Assembly (NCBI RefSeq): GCF_030143245.1
Contig: NZ_JARJNS010000006.1
Coordinates: 124,001-188,000, forward strand
Source of the DNA: Rhabdaerophilum sp. SD176
GTDB lineage: Bacteria > Pseudomonadota > Alphaproteobacteria > Rhizobiales > Beijerinckiaceae
Length of the DNA: 64,000 bases
Reading direction: 5' to 3'
Shown: piece by piece, positions 1 through 7,991 of the stretch
Position numbering within the stretch: position 1 is the first letter of the stretch
Layout: each line of letters opens with the position of its first letter
The notes under the pieces: model-generated
Seen by the model: the letters and a program-made list of their open reading frames with translations, nothing else
The model's database searches: none
What the model was told of the DNA's origin: nothing
Position numbers and translations under genes: made by a program

Positions 1-1
1 C

Positions 2-244
2 GCTGTCGGGGCTGATGCCGATCTCGTTCTGTGGGATCCGAACCGAAAGGAAACCATCCGGCAGGAGGCCCTGCATCACGGCTCGGATTATACGCCTTGG
101 GAAGGGTTCGCCGTGACCGGCTGGCCTGTCATGACCATTGCCGGCGGGCGGATCGTCGTGGAGGAGGGAAAGGTGCTGGGCCAGCCAGGCGATGGCAGCT
201 TCCTGCGCCGCGATATCTCTCCCTATGCAAGAGCCGGGGGCTGA
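2..244 (+). CDS. Dihydropyrimidinase/D-hydantoinase, C-terminal fragment
   Basis: The gene enters from outside the window; only the last 80 codons are visible, so this is a window truncation and not a broken gene. The pattern GADADLVLWDP, then LHHGSDYTPWEG, a GWPV segment and a GRIVVEEGKVLGQPG strand matches the closing beta-sandwich of cyclic amidohydrolases that open hydantoins and dihydropyrimidines. The zinc-binding core lies outside the window. It converges with the AtzH-like gene 9 bases away. Family membership is fairly safe; whether the substrate is a hydantoin, a dihydropyrimidine or another cyclic imide cannot be judged from this end. Confidence 0.8.
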   Translation, partial: AVGADADLVLWDPNRKETIRQEALHHGSDYTPWEGFAVTGWPVMTIAGGRIVVEEGKVLGQPGDGSFLRRDISPYARAGG

Positions 245-253
245 ACTCGGCCG

Positions 254-640
254 TCAGCCTGCCTCGGCGATAACGCTGACATGCGCCGCCGCCACCTTCC
301 AGCCTTCCGGCGTGCGGACCCAGACCTGGCTTTGCCGCCCGACCTTGCCGGGCTGGTTGTCGCGGTAGAAGAGCGTCCAGGCCGTCGCGCAATCCCGGCC
401 ATAGGTGGTGATCACCGTCCGGTCCAGCCGACGCGCCAACCCGACGGAAGGGCGTGCCGCGCGGAAGGCCGCGATCTCGGCATAACCATAGAGGTTCTCC
501 GTGGCGCCGAAGCGGATCGTCGTGTCCCTGTCGAGGAACAGCGCATCGAGCGTTTCGACATCGTTCGTCACGAGCGCGGTTTCATAGCGCGCGAAGACGG
601 CCTCAACCTCGGCGAGCACGTCGGGGATGTTGATTTCCAT
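254..640 (-). CDS. AtzH/HpxZ-like (DUF3225) SnoaL-fold protein
   Basis: This 128-residue protein has the NTF2/SnoaL fold pattern of the AtzH-like family: an acidic N-terminal helix (EVEAVFARYETALVTNDVETLD), then FGATENLYGYAEIAAFR, and a C-terminal strand with SQVWVRTPEGWKVAAAHVS. HpxZ is linked to oxalurate breakdown, and AtzH of Pseudomonas sp. ADP decarboxylates or hydrolyses dicarboxyurea in cyanuric acid breakdown. The ATG is preceded by an AAGGGA site. It lies downstream of the response regulator on the same strand (68-base gap) and faces the hydantoinase. A role with ureido compounds is inferred from family and neighbours; it could equally act with the AtzEG genes at 61617-63220. Confidence 0.7.
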   Translation of the reverse strand: MEINIPDVLAEVEAVFARYETALVTNDVETLDALFLDRDTTIRFGATENLYGYAEIAAFRAARPSVGLARRLDRTVITTYGRDCATAWTLFYRDNQPGKVGRQSQVWVRTPEGWKVAAAHVSVIAEAG

Positions 641-708
641 GGTCCCTTTCCAGTCCTGCTGTCAGGCCTGGACAGGCAATGGCCGTGCCACCCTGCCCTG
701 CGCCCCGG

Positions 709-1320
709 TCAGGAAAAGGCGTAACCCTGAACGATGCGCACCACATCGGCCAGGTTGCGCGCCTTGAGCTTCTGCATGCCCCATGCGCGATGGCCCTCGA
801 CAGTACGCGGGCTGATGTTGATTTTCAGTGCGATTTCCTTCGTGCTGTATCCCTCGGCAGCCAGTACGAGCACCTGACGCTGGCGGGGCGGAAGCGCCTC
901 GAACTGTTCGCGCATGGCCAACCGGGCCAGTTCGGCCGCCCTGCGGTCCCGCGTGGCGGCGATTGCGTCGTGGATCAAGGCGAGAAGGCCCGCCTCGTTG
1001 AACGGCTTCTCGAGAAAATCATGGGCGCCCTGCTTCAGGGCCGAAACCGCCATCGCCACATCGCCATGGCCGGTAATAACAATGACCGGCGGCGCGGCCG
1101 GGTGGGCGGTGACATGGCGGACGACATCAAGGCCGGACTGGCCTGGCATCCGCACATCCGTCACGATGCAATCGAGTTGGAGCCCCTTGTCGAAGCGATA
1201 GAGGAATGTCTCCGCATCGACGAAGCACAATGTCTCCATGCCGCCCTGCGCGAAGAACATCGACAGCGAATCCAGAACGGCGGGATCATCATCCAGCAAG
1301 GCGAGGCGTGCCCTTTCCAT
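709..1320 (-). CDS. FixJ-family response regulator with LuxR-type HTH
   Basis: This 203-residue two-domain regulator has a receiver domain (residues 5-120) with the acidic pocket DDD at 10-12, phosphoacceptor Asp55 in TDVRMPG and Lys105 in LEKPF. A LuxR/FixJ DNA-binding domain follows (about 143-190: LPPRQRQVLVLAAEGYSTKEIA, then ISPRTVEGHR). It lies 17 bases after the sensor kinase gene and is clearly its partner. The pair sits downstream of the ugp operon on the same strand, so it may be expressed with it. The target genes cannot be read from the sequence; ugp, the TRAP transporter or the downstream AtzH-like gene are candidates. Confidence 0.93.
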   Translation of the reverse strand: MERARLALLDDDPAVLDSLSMFFAQGGMETLCFVDAETFLYRFDKGLQLDCIVTDVRMPGQSGLDVVRHVTAHPAAPPVIVITGHGDVAMAVSALKQGAHDFLEKPFNEAGLLALIHDAIAATRDRRAAELARLAMREQFEALPPRQRQVLVLAAEGYSTKEIALKINISPRTVEGHRAWGMQKLKARNLADVVRIVQGYAFS

Positions 1321-1337
1321 CCTCTCTCTCCTTCTTT

Positions 1338-2927
1338 TCAGCCGGCCGGCAGGGACACGACAATCCGCGCGCCTACCGTGCCGTTGCCGAGTCGCAGCAA
1401 ACCGTCATGAGCCTCGACAATTGTGCGGCTCAATGCAAGCCCGACGCCGATTCCCGTCTCTTTCGTCGAGAAGAACGGAATCGGCACGCCGTTGATCAGC
1501 TCCACTGGAAGGCCGGGCCCGCTATCCGACACAATGGCATCGACAAGGCCGTCACGCGGGGGCAGCACCTCGATGCCGATCTGCCCCCCGGATTCCATGG
1601 CCTGCGCGGCATTCTGGATCAGATTCACGAAGACCTGTTCGATCTGGAGCTGGTCGGCCATGACCAGCGGAACCGGGTTTGGCAGGCGGAGCTTGCAGGA
1701 GATGCCCTTTGCCGTGAGGTCTCCGAGGCACAGCGAACGGGCATTTGCGATGATCTCGCCAAGGTCATGCGGCCGTTGCAGGGTTGTGTCGAGCTTGAAC
1801 AGAGCACGAAGCCGCCGCACCACATCGCCGGCCCGCGTGATCTGCCCGCTCGATTTCTCCGCCGCCCGCCGGGCATCCTCGATATTCAGCGCGCTTTCCG
1901 CCAGCGCGCTTGTTACCAGCCGGGAATAGGTGCCGGCAGCCATCAGGGGCTGGTTGATCTCATGCGCGATCGACGAAGCGAGCTGCCCCATGCTGGCGAT
2001 GCGGGCCATGCGCTCGACGGCCTCCTGATGCTGCCGGAGCTGGCGCTCGAAACGCAACCGCTCGACAACCAGCGCGCCGATAACCAGCCCGGTCACCGTG
2101 AGCACCAGCAGGCGGGCCTGCAATTCGGGAATGTCGACCCTGGCATTGGGGAGTGTCTGCGAGGCGACGATCAGCCCGACCTGGGTGACGGCCAGCCCGA
2201 CACTCGCCGCCTCGATCCCGCCGCGCGCGGCCATCCAGATAATCGGCAGCGAGAGGACGTAGAAGGACTGGAAGGGCTGGGACTTGTCGAGAAAGGCCAG
2301 CGTGAGGAAAACGGCAAGAATGGCCGCGAGATGAAGCAACCAGTCCCGCAGGCGCAGGATATGCCAGCGGTTCCGGATCGCGACGATACCCAGCGGCGCG
2401 ACCATCACGACGCCGAGAAAATGCGCGACCCAGAGATCGAGGATATCGCGCACGCTGACCGGGTCGCTCCGCTCCGCGCCGAAGGCCTGCGCGAGGCTGA
2501 CCAGACCGGTAGCGGCGGCGGCCTCCAGAGCGGCGATGGCGAGGAGCGTCGCCAGATCCCTGAGCGATGCGAGCGCCGGGTCAAACCGCATGCGCCGGCT
2601 GGTCAGGACCAGCAGGGCAAGCGCTGTCGTGGCGCCCAACGACAGATCACGGAGCAGTTCGACCATCCCGGGCAGGCGCGACTGGTCGAGAACAAGCTCT
2701 GCCAGCACCGGCGCCAGAATGACGGCAGGCAGGTAGATGTTGCCGAATTTGAGAACGAGAATGTAGGACAGCCCGGAATTCAGCGAGACAATCGCGGTGT
2801 CGTCGGGAATCCCGGCGCGGCGATAGGCGAGATTGTCGAGCAGGACGAACAGGACGAAATAGGCAAGGCTCGGCCCGATACGTCCGGCCCAGACCCGCCA
2901 GTCGGTTCGATCCCCTGCGGCCCTCAC
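1338..2927 (-). CDS. Membrane sensor histidine kinase with MASE1-like input domain
   Basis: In this 529-residue protein residues 1-290 hold about eight hydrophobic segments resembling a MASE1 sensor domain, followed by a short coiled linker. The kinase core has the H-box SSIAHEINQPL with phospho-accepting His322, an N-box VFVNLIQNAAQAM (about 432-444), G1 DSGPG (468-472) and G2 GIGVGLALS (492-500). This is the NtrB/FixL-type class. No periplasmic sensor domain is obvious, so the signal is probably sensed in or near the membrane. Translation appears to start at GTG (2927) after an AGGGGAG site. It follows ugpC by 36 bases and precedes its response regulator by 17. Confidence 0.9.
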   Translation of the reverse strand: MRAAGDRTDWRVWAGRIGPSLAYFVLFVLLDNLAYRRAGIPDDTAIVSLNSGLSYILVLKFGNIYLPAVILAPVLAELVLDQSRLPGMVELLRDLSLGATTALALLVLTSRRMRFDPALASLRDLATLLAIAALEAAAATGLVSLAQAFGAERSDPVSVRDILDLWVAHFLGVVMVAPLGIVAIRNRWHILRLRDWLLHLAAILAVFLTLAFLDKSQPFQSFYVLSLPIIWMAARGGIEAASVGLAVTQVGLIVASQTLPNARVDIPELQARLLVLTVTGLVIGALVVERLRFERQLRQHQEAVERMARIASMGQLASSIAHEINQPLMAAGTYSRLVTSALAESALNIEDARRAAEKSSGQITRAGDVVRRLRALFKLDTTLQRPHDLGEIIANARSLCLGDLTAKGISCKLRLPNPVPLVMADQLQIEQVFVNLIQNAAQAMESGGQIGIEVLPPRDGLVDAIVSDSGPGLPVELINGVPIPFFSTKETGIGVGLALSRTIVEAHDGLLRLGNGTVGARIVVSLPAG

Positions 2928-2963
2928 CCGCCCATGCTCCCCTCTTCCGATTGTCCAGCCGGC

Positions 2964-4003
<1,040 letters not shown>

Positions 4004-4007
<4 letters not shown>

Positions 4008-4852
4008 TTCTCGGTCTCCACGAGGCCCTTCACGAAGAGCCGCTGCATCACCACCACCACGAAGACCGGCGGCAGCATGGCGAGGATTGCCGTGGCCATG
4101 GCGAGCTGCCATTCGGTCAGGGCATCCTGCGTGACGATCATCTTCTTGATGGCGATGACGATGGTCTGCATGTTGTCTTTCGTCGTGATCAGCAGGGGCC
4201 AGAGATACTGGTTCCAGCCATAGATGAACTGGATCACGAACATCGCCGCGACCGACGTGATCGAGAGCGGCAGCAGCGTGTCGACGAAGAATTTCATTGG
4301 CCCTGCGCCGTCGATCTTCGAGGCCTCGACCAGCTCGTCCGGCACCGTCATGAAAAACTGCCGGAAGAGCAAGGTCGCGGTGGCCGAGGCGATCAGCGGG
4401 ATGGTCAGGCCGGCGAATGTGTCGAGCAGGTTGAGATCGGCGACGATCTTGTAGGTCGGGAAGATGCGCACCTCGACCGGCAGCATCAGCGTGACAAAGA
4501 TGATCCAGAAGGCCGTCATCCGGAACGGGAAGCGGAAATAGACGACCGCGAAGGCCGAGATCAGCGAGATCGCGATTTTCCCGATGGCGATGGTCAGCGC
4601 CATGATCAGCGAGTTGAGCATCATCGTGCCGACCGGTTCGCGCGTCGTGGACGAGGTCCCGACAAAGATCGTCCGGTAGTAGTTCTCGGCGAAATGCGGG
4701 CCGGGCCGCAGCGGCATCGTGCCGTTGGAGATGGTGGCGGCATCCCAGGTCGAGGCGATGAAGGCCACGTAGACCGGGAAGGCGACGATCGCGACGCCGA
4801 TCATCAGGATCAGATGCGGCAGGAAATCGAACAGGCGGCGGCGCTGGACCAT
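4004..4852 (-). CDS. ugpE: Glycerol-3-phosphate ABC importer permease UgpE
   Basis: This 282-residue inner-membrane protein has six predicted helices. It carries the permease EAA loop in [18 protein letters not shown], where the ATPase docks, and the UgpE-typical segments [12 protein letters not shown]-like and [12 protein letters not shown]. It pairs with UgpA as the second half of the channel. A weak AAGGA site lies upstream, 22 bases after the stop of the unknown secreted protein that interrupts the operon. It is translationally coupled to ugpC by a 4-base overlap. Confidence 0.92.
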
Positions 4853-4874
4853 TGGTGGAAATCCTTGAACGGGC

Positions 4875-5402
4875 TCAGAGCGGCTTCATGCTGGTTGTCA
4901 GGACCAGCATGATTCCGGAAAGCAGCTCCTTGCCCTTGTCGGCCACGGCGCTCGACGATACGACGTCCGCTCGGCGGGAATAGGTCACCACCTGCGGCTG
5001 GCTAGGAGCGGAGGGCGCGCGATTGGTGGCATCCGCCCGCGCTGCGATTTCCCATTGACCCTTGTTCTGGGCATGGGGATCGATGCTCAGCAGGAACCAG
5101 ATCGCCTTGGCGGAATCGAAGCCGGCCGCCTGCGCGAGCGCGGGATATTTATCGCGGGTGTCGCCGATCTTCAGGAGCACGATGGGCTTCTTCGCCTTTG
5201 CAGCGAGATCGGCCAGATGCTTGCCCGCTTCCGTGCAGGCCTGCAGCGACCAGGCCTGACCCGCTGCCGGCTTGCAGAAGAAGAAGATCCCGTCGTGATA
5301 GTCGATTTCCGGCTTCGGCGACGGCGCGGTCTGGGCCAGCGCGCCAGCGGAAAAGCCAGCAACCATCAATGTCAGCAGGGCATTCCAGCGTCGATGGGTC
5401 AT
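4875..5402 (-). CDS. Unknown secreted protein encoded inside the ugp operon
   Basis: I do not recognise the family of this 175-residue protein. It begins with a clear Sec signal peptide (MTHRR, then a hydrophobic stretch, with cleavage likely after ALA at 21-23). The mature part holds IDYHDGIFFFCKPAAGQ, two cysteines (43 and 56) that could form a disulfide, and a hydrophobic C-terminal segment (LLSGIMLVLTTS). Its ATG overlaps the ugpA stop as TGATG, so it is translated as part of the operon. An open frame extends upstream, but only as a shadow of ugpA. It may be a periplasmic accessory of glycerophosphate uptake; that is inference from position only. Confidence 0.8.
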   Translation of the reverse strand: MTHRRWNALLTLMVAGFSAGALAQTAPSPKPEIDYHDGIFFFCKPAAGQAWSLQACTEAGKHLADLAAKAKKPIVLLKIGDTRDKYPALAQAAGFDSAKAIWFLLSIDPHAQNKGQWEIAARADATNRAPSAPSQPQVVTYSRRADVVSSSAVADKGKELLSGIMLVLTTSMKPL

Positions 5403-6283
5403 CAATATTGCACCTTCCGCTCGACATACCGGAACTGGACGGCCGTGAGCAGGATGACGATCACCATCAGCACCACGCTCTGCGCTGCGGAGCCACCGAG
5501 ATCGCCGCCGGAACGGCCGTCGGAATAGACCTTGTAGACCATGGTCTCCGTGCCCTTGGCCGGCCCGCCCTGCGTGGCGGCATCGATGATGCCGAACGTA
5601 TCGAAGAAGACGTAGACGATGTTCACGACCAGCAGGAAGAAGGTTGTCGGCGAGAGCAGCGGGAAGATGATGGTCCAGAAACGGCGGGCCGGCCGCGCGC
5701 CGTCGATGGCGGCCGCCTCGATCACCGATTTCGGGATGGCCTGCAAACCGGCGAGGAAGAACAGGAAATTGTAGGAGATCTGCTTCCAGGTCGCGGCCAT
5801 GACCACCAGCGTCATCGCATGGTCCTGCCGGAGCAGCGGGTTCCATTCAAGGCCGGCGACGCGCATCGACTGGCTGAGAATACCCAGCGAAGGCTGGAAC
5901 ATGAAGAGCCACAGCACCCCGGCCACGGCCGGCGCGACGGCATAGGGCCAGATCAGCAGCGTCTTGTAGCCCGCCGCGAACTTGATGTGCCGGTCCGCCT
6001 GAACCGCAAGGAGAAGCGCGATGGAGAGCGAGAAGAACGCGACCAGCGACGAGAAGACCGCCGTGGTCAGCATGGACTTGTAATATTCCGGCTTCGAAAA
6101 CAGCACCTCGTAATTCTCGAACCAGACGAACTGGGTCGAGAGCCCGAAGGCATCCTGCACGAGGAAGCTTTGCAGCACGGCCTGCCCGGCCGGCCAGTAG
6201 AAGAAAACGAGCGTGATCAGGAGCTGCGGCGCCAGCAGCAGATACGGCAGCAGCCTGCCGTTGAAAACGACGCGCTTCTCCAT
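5402..6283 (-). CDS. ugpA: Glycerol-3-phosphate ABC importer permease UgpA
   Basis: This 293-residue permease has about six transmembrane helices. The N-terminus [35 protein letters not shown]-like region is typical of UgpA, and the EAA loop reads [19 protein letters not shown]. The ATG at 6283 is chosen over one eight codons upstream because a GAAGGGG site sits four bases before it. It forms the channel with UgpE. The gene lies after a strong hairpin that separates it from ugpB, a usual way to keep the binding protein in excess over membrane subunits. Confidence 0.93.
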   Translation of the reverse strand: MEKRVVFNGRLLPYLLLAPQLLITLVFFYWPAGQAVLQSFLVQDAFGLSTQFVWFENYEVLFSKPEYYKSMLTTAVFSSLVAFFSLSIALLLAVQADRHIKFAAGYKTLLIWPYAVAPAVAGVLWLFMFQPSLGILSQSMRVAGLEWNPLLRQDHAMTLVVMAATWKQISYNFLFFLAGLQAIPKSVIEAAAIDGARPARRFWTIIFPLLSPTTFFLLVVNIVYVFFDTFGIIDAATQGGPAKGTETMVYKVYSDGRSGGDLGGSAAQSVVLMVIVILLTAVQFRYVERKVQY

Positions 6284-6324
6284 GATCCCCTTCCCCCGGT
6301 TCCGCACAAGGCGGAACGAAACGA

Positions 6325-6356
6325 GTCGGCCTGACCCTTGTTCAGGTCAGGCCGAC
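6325..6356 (-). terminator. Intraoperonic hairpin between ugpB and ugpA
   Basis: A perfect 12-base inverted repeat (GTCGGCCTGACC at 6325-6336, GGTCAGGCCGAC at 6345-6356) with an 8-base loop lies 22 bases after the ugpB stop. On the minus strand it is followed only by a broken T-rich stretch (TCGTTTCG). It is therefore more likely a partial terminator or an mRNA-stabilising stem that raises ugpB over ugpAEC than a full stop. Confidence 0.65.
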
Positions 6357-6378
6357 CGACACATGCCATGCGCCGGCT

Positions 6379-7701
6379 TCAGCGCGAGACGGTCCGCTCG
6401 AACTGGCGGAGCATGTCATTGCCCTTGCTGACGGCAGAGTCCATCGCGTCTTTTGCCGACTTCTTGCCCGTCAATGCGGCTTCGTATTCCTCGGCCCAGA
6501 TATCGCGGATCTGGACGAGGCTGCCGAAGCGGAGACCGCGCGAATTTTGCGTCGGCTCCTTGTTGTTGAGCTGCAGCAGCGGCGTTTCGAGATGCGGGTT
6601 CTGCTTGTAGAAGCCCGAAGCCTTGACCTTCTCGTAAGCGGCCTTGGTGATCGGCAGATAGCCCGATTCCGTGTGCAGCTTCACCTGGCGGTCGACATTC
6701 GAGAGGAACGAGAAGAACTTGGCGACGCCCTTGTATTCGTCGGCCTTCTTGCCACCCATCACCCAGAGCGAGGCCCCGCCGATGATCGAGTTCTGCGGCG
6801 CTCCAGCAATGTCGGGATAATACGGCATCACGGTATTGCCCCATTCGAATTTCGCATTGGCGCGAACATTGCCGAAGAAGGCGGAAGACGTCAGGAAGAT
6901 CGGGCACTCGCCGCTCGTGAAGCGGCCTTCGCCGGTGTTGGTGCGGCCGGAATAGTCGAACGTCTTGTCCTTCTGGAGGTCCATCAGGTTCTGCAGATGG
7001 CGGACGAAGAGCGGCGCGTTGATCTGGAACTGCGTGTCGAAACCGTCCATGCCGTTGGCCTTGGTGCCAAGCGGGGTATTGTGCCAGGCGCCGAGCTGCT
7101 CAATGTTCACCCAGGTGATCCAGGCCGACGAAAAGCCGCAGGTCGGGCTGACGGCCTTCAGCTTCTTCGCGGCCTCGAACACTTCCGGCCAGGTCTTGGG
7201 CGGCTGATCCGGGTTCAGGCCGGCCTGGCGGAACTTGTCCTTGTTGAACCACATCACCGCCGAGGACGAGTTGAACGGGAAGGAGAGCATTTCGCCCTTG
7301 GTGGTCGAGTAATAGCCGGTGATCGCCGGGAGATAGGCCTTCGGATCGAACGCTTCGCCCGCTTCCTTCATCATGTCCTGTACCGGCTTGATGGCGCCGC
7401 GGGCGCCCATCATCGTCGCGGTGCCGACCTCGAAGACCTGCAGGATATGCGGCGCATTGCCGGCGCGGAAAGCTGCGATCCCGGCATTCAGCGTATCGGC
7501 ATAAGAGCCCTTGTAGGCCGGAACGACCTTGAAGTCCTTCTGGCTGGCATTGAACTCCTCGGCCAGCCGAACGATGACATCGTTGTTGGCGCCGGTCATG
7601 GCATGCCACCACTGGATCTCGGTCTGCGCCTGCGCGGGCGCAGTGCCGAGCGATGCGGCCAGCACCGCGGCGCCGAGCAGTGAACGACGATCGAATTTCA
7701 T
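6379..7701 (-). CDS. ugpB: Periplasmic sn-glycerol-3-phosphate-binding protein
   Basis: This 440-residue extracellular solute-binding protein has a signal peptide (MKFDRRSLLGAAVLAASLG..AQAQ; the paired arginines may permit Tat export). The mature protein matches UgpB closely in its landmarks: IQWWHAMTGANNDVIVRLAEEFN, VVPAYKGSYADTLNAGIAAFRAGNAP, QVFEVGTATMM and PFNSSSAVMWFNKDKF. It should deliver glycerol-3-phosphate or glycerophosphodiesters to UgpAEC. It is the first gene of the operon, with a Pho box about 97 bases upstream of the ATG, so induction by phosphate starvation is expected. Confidence 0.95.
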   Translation of the reverse strand: MKFDRRSLLGAAVLAASLGTAPAQAQTEIQWWHAMTGANNDVIVRLAEEFNASQKDFKVVPAYKGSYADTLNAGIAAFRAGNAPHILQVFEVGTATMMGARGAIKPVQDMMKEAGEAFDPKAYLPAITGYYSTTKGEMLSFPFNSSSAVMWFNKDKFRQAGLNPDQPPKTWPEVFEAAKKLKAVSPTCGFSSAWITWVNIEQLGAWHNTPLGTKANGMDGFDTQFQINAPLFVRHLQNLMDLQKDKTFDYSGRTNTGEGRFTSGECPIFLTSSAFFGNVRANAKFEWGNTVMPYYPDIAGAPQNSIIGGASLWVMGGKKADEYKGVAKFFSFLSNVDRQVKLHTESGYLPITKAAYEKVKASGFYKQNPHLETPLLQLNNKEPTQNSRGLRFGSLVQIRDIWAEEYEAALTGKKSAKDAMDSAVSKGNDMLRQFERTVSR

Positions 7702-7752
7702 GAGAAATCTCCCTGGCGAACTTCTTGTTGGGAAGCAGGATGAGGATGGCTT

Positions 7753-7772
7753 CCATTCGATTTTCCGAATGG
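7753..7772. promoter_or_regulatory. Inverted repeat in the ugpB leader
   Basis: CCATTCG and CGAATGG form a 7-base inverted repeat around a six-base spacer, 52 bases before the ugpB start and downstream of the Pho box. It could be a repressor operator or an mRNA leader hairpin; nothing else identifies the binding partner. Confidence 0.3.
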
Positions 7773-7797
7773 CTCATGAAAGGCTAATCAGCGTCGG

Positions 7798-7815
7798 ATG
7801 ACAAGTGTGTGACAA
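7798..7815 (-). promoter_or_regulatory. Pho box upstream of ugpB
   Basis: On the minus strand the sequence reads TTGTCAC-ACAC-TTGTCAT, two 7-base direct repeats separated by 4 bases, the architecture of the PhoB site (consensus CTGTCAT-N4-CTGTCAT). It ends about 97 bases before the ugpB ATG, leaving room for a weak -10 around 7783-7788. Control of ugp by PhoB is well established in enterobacteria and rhizobia. Confidence 0.72.
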
Positions 7816-7950
7816 TGCCGCGACAGAGCAGACATCCGCAATCCTCGCCCGTTCATGGTCGTTCCGCCTTGGAATTTGGCCATTTCAGGTATGAAACCGA
7901 TGGATGGCCGGGACACACCCCGATCTCGACCCGCTGGTGCAGACATGGTG

Positions 7951-7974
7951 CCGTCATCCTGCGGAGGATGACGG
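7951..7974 (-). terminator. Strong hairpin after the TRAP permease gene
   Basis: CCGTCATCCT and AGGATGACGG pair perfectly over ten bases around a GCGG tetraloop, 17 bases beyond the TRAP permease stop. There is no T-run on the minus strand, so it may act with Rho or as a 3' stabiliser. It may also separate the TRAP operon from the ugpB promoter region. Confidence 0.45.
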
Positions 7975-7991
7975 GCCCGACTGCGGATATG

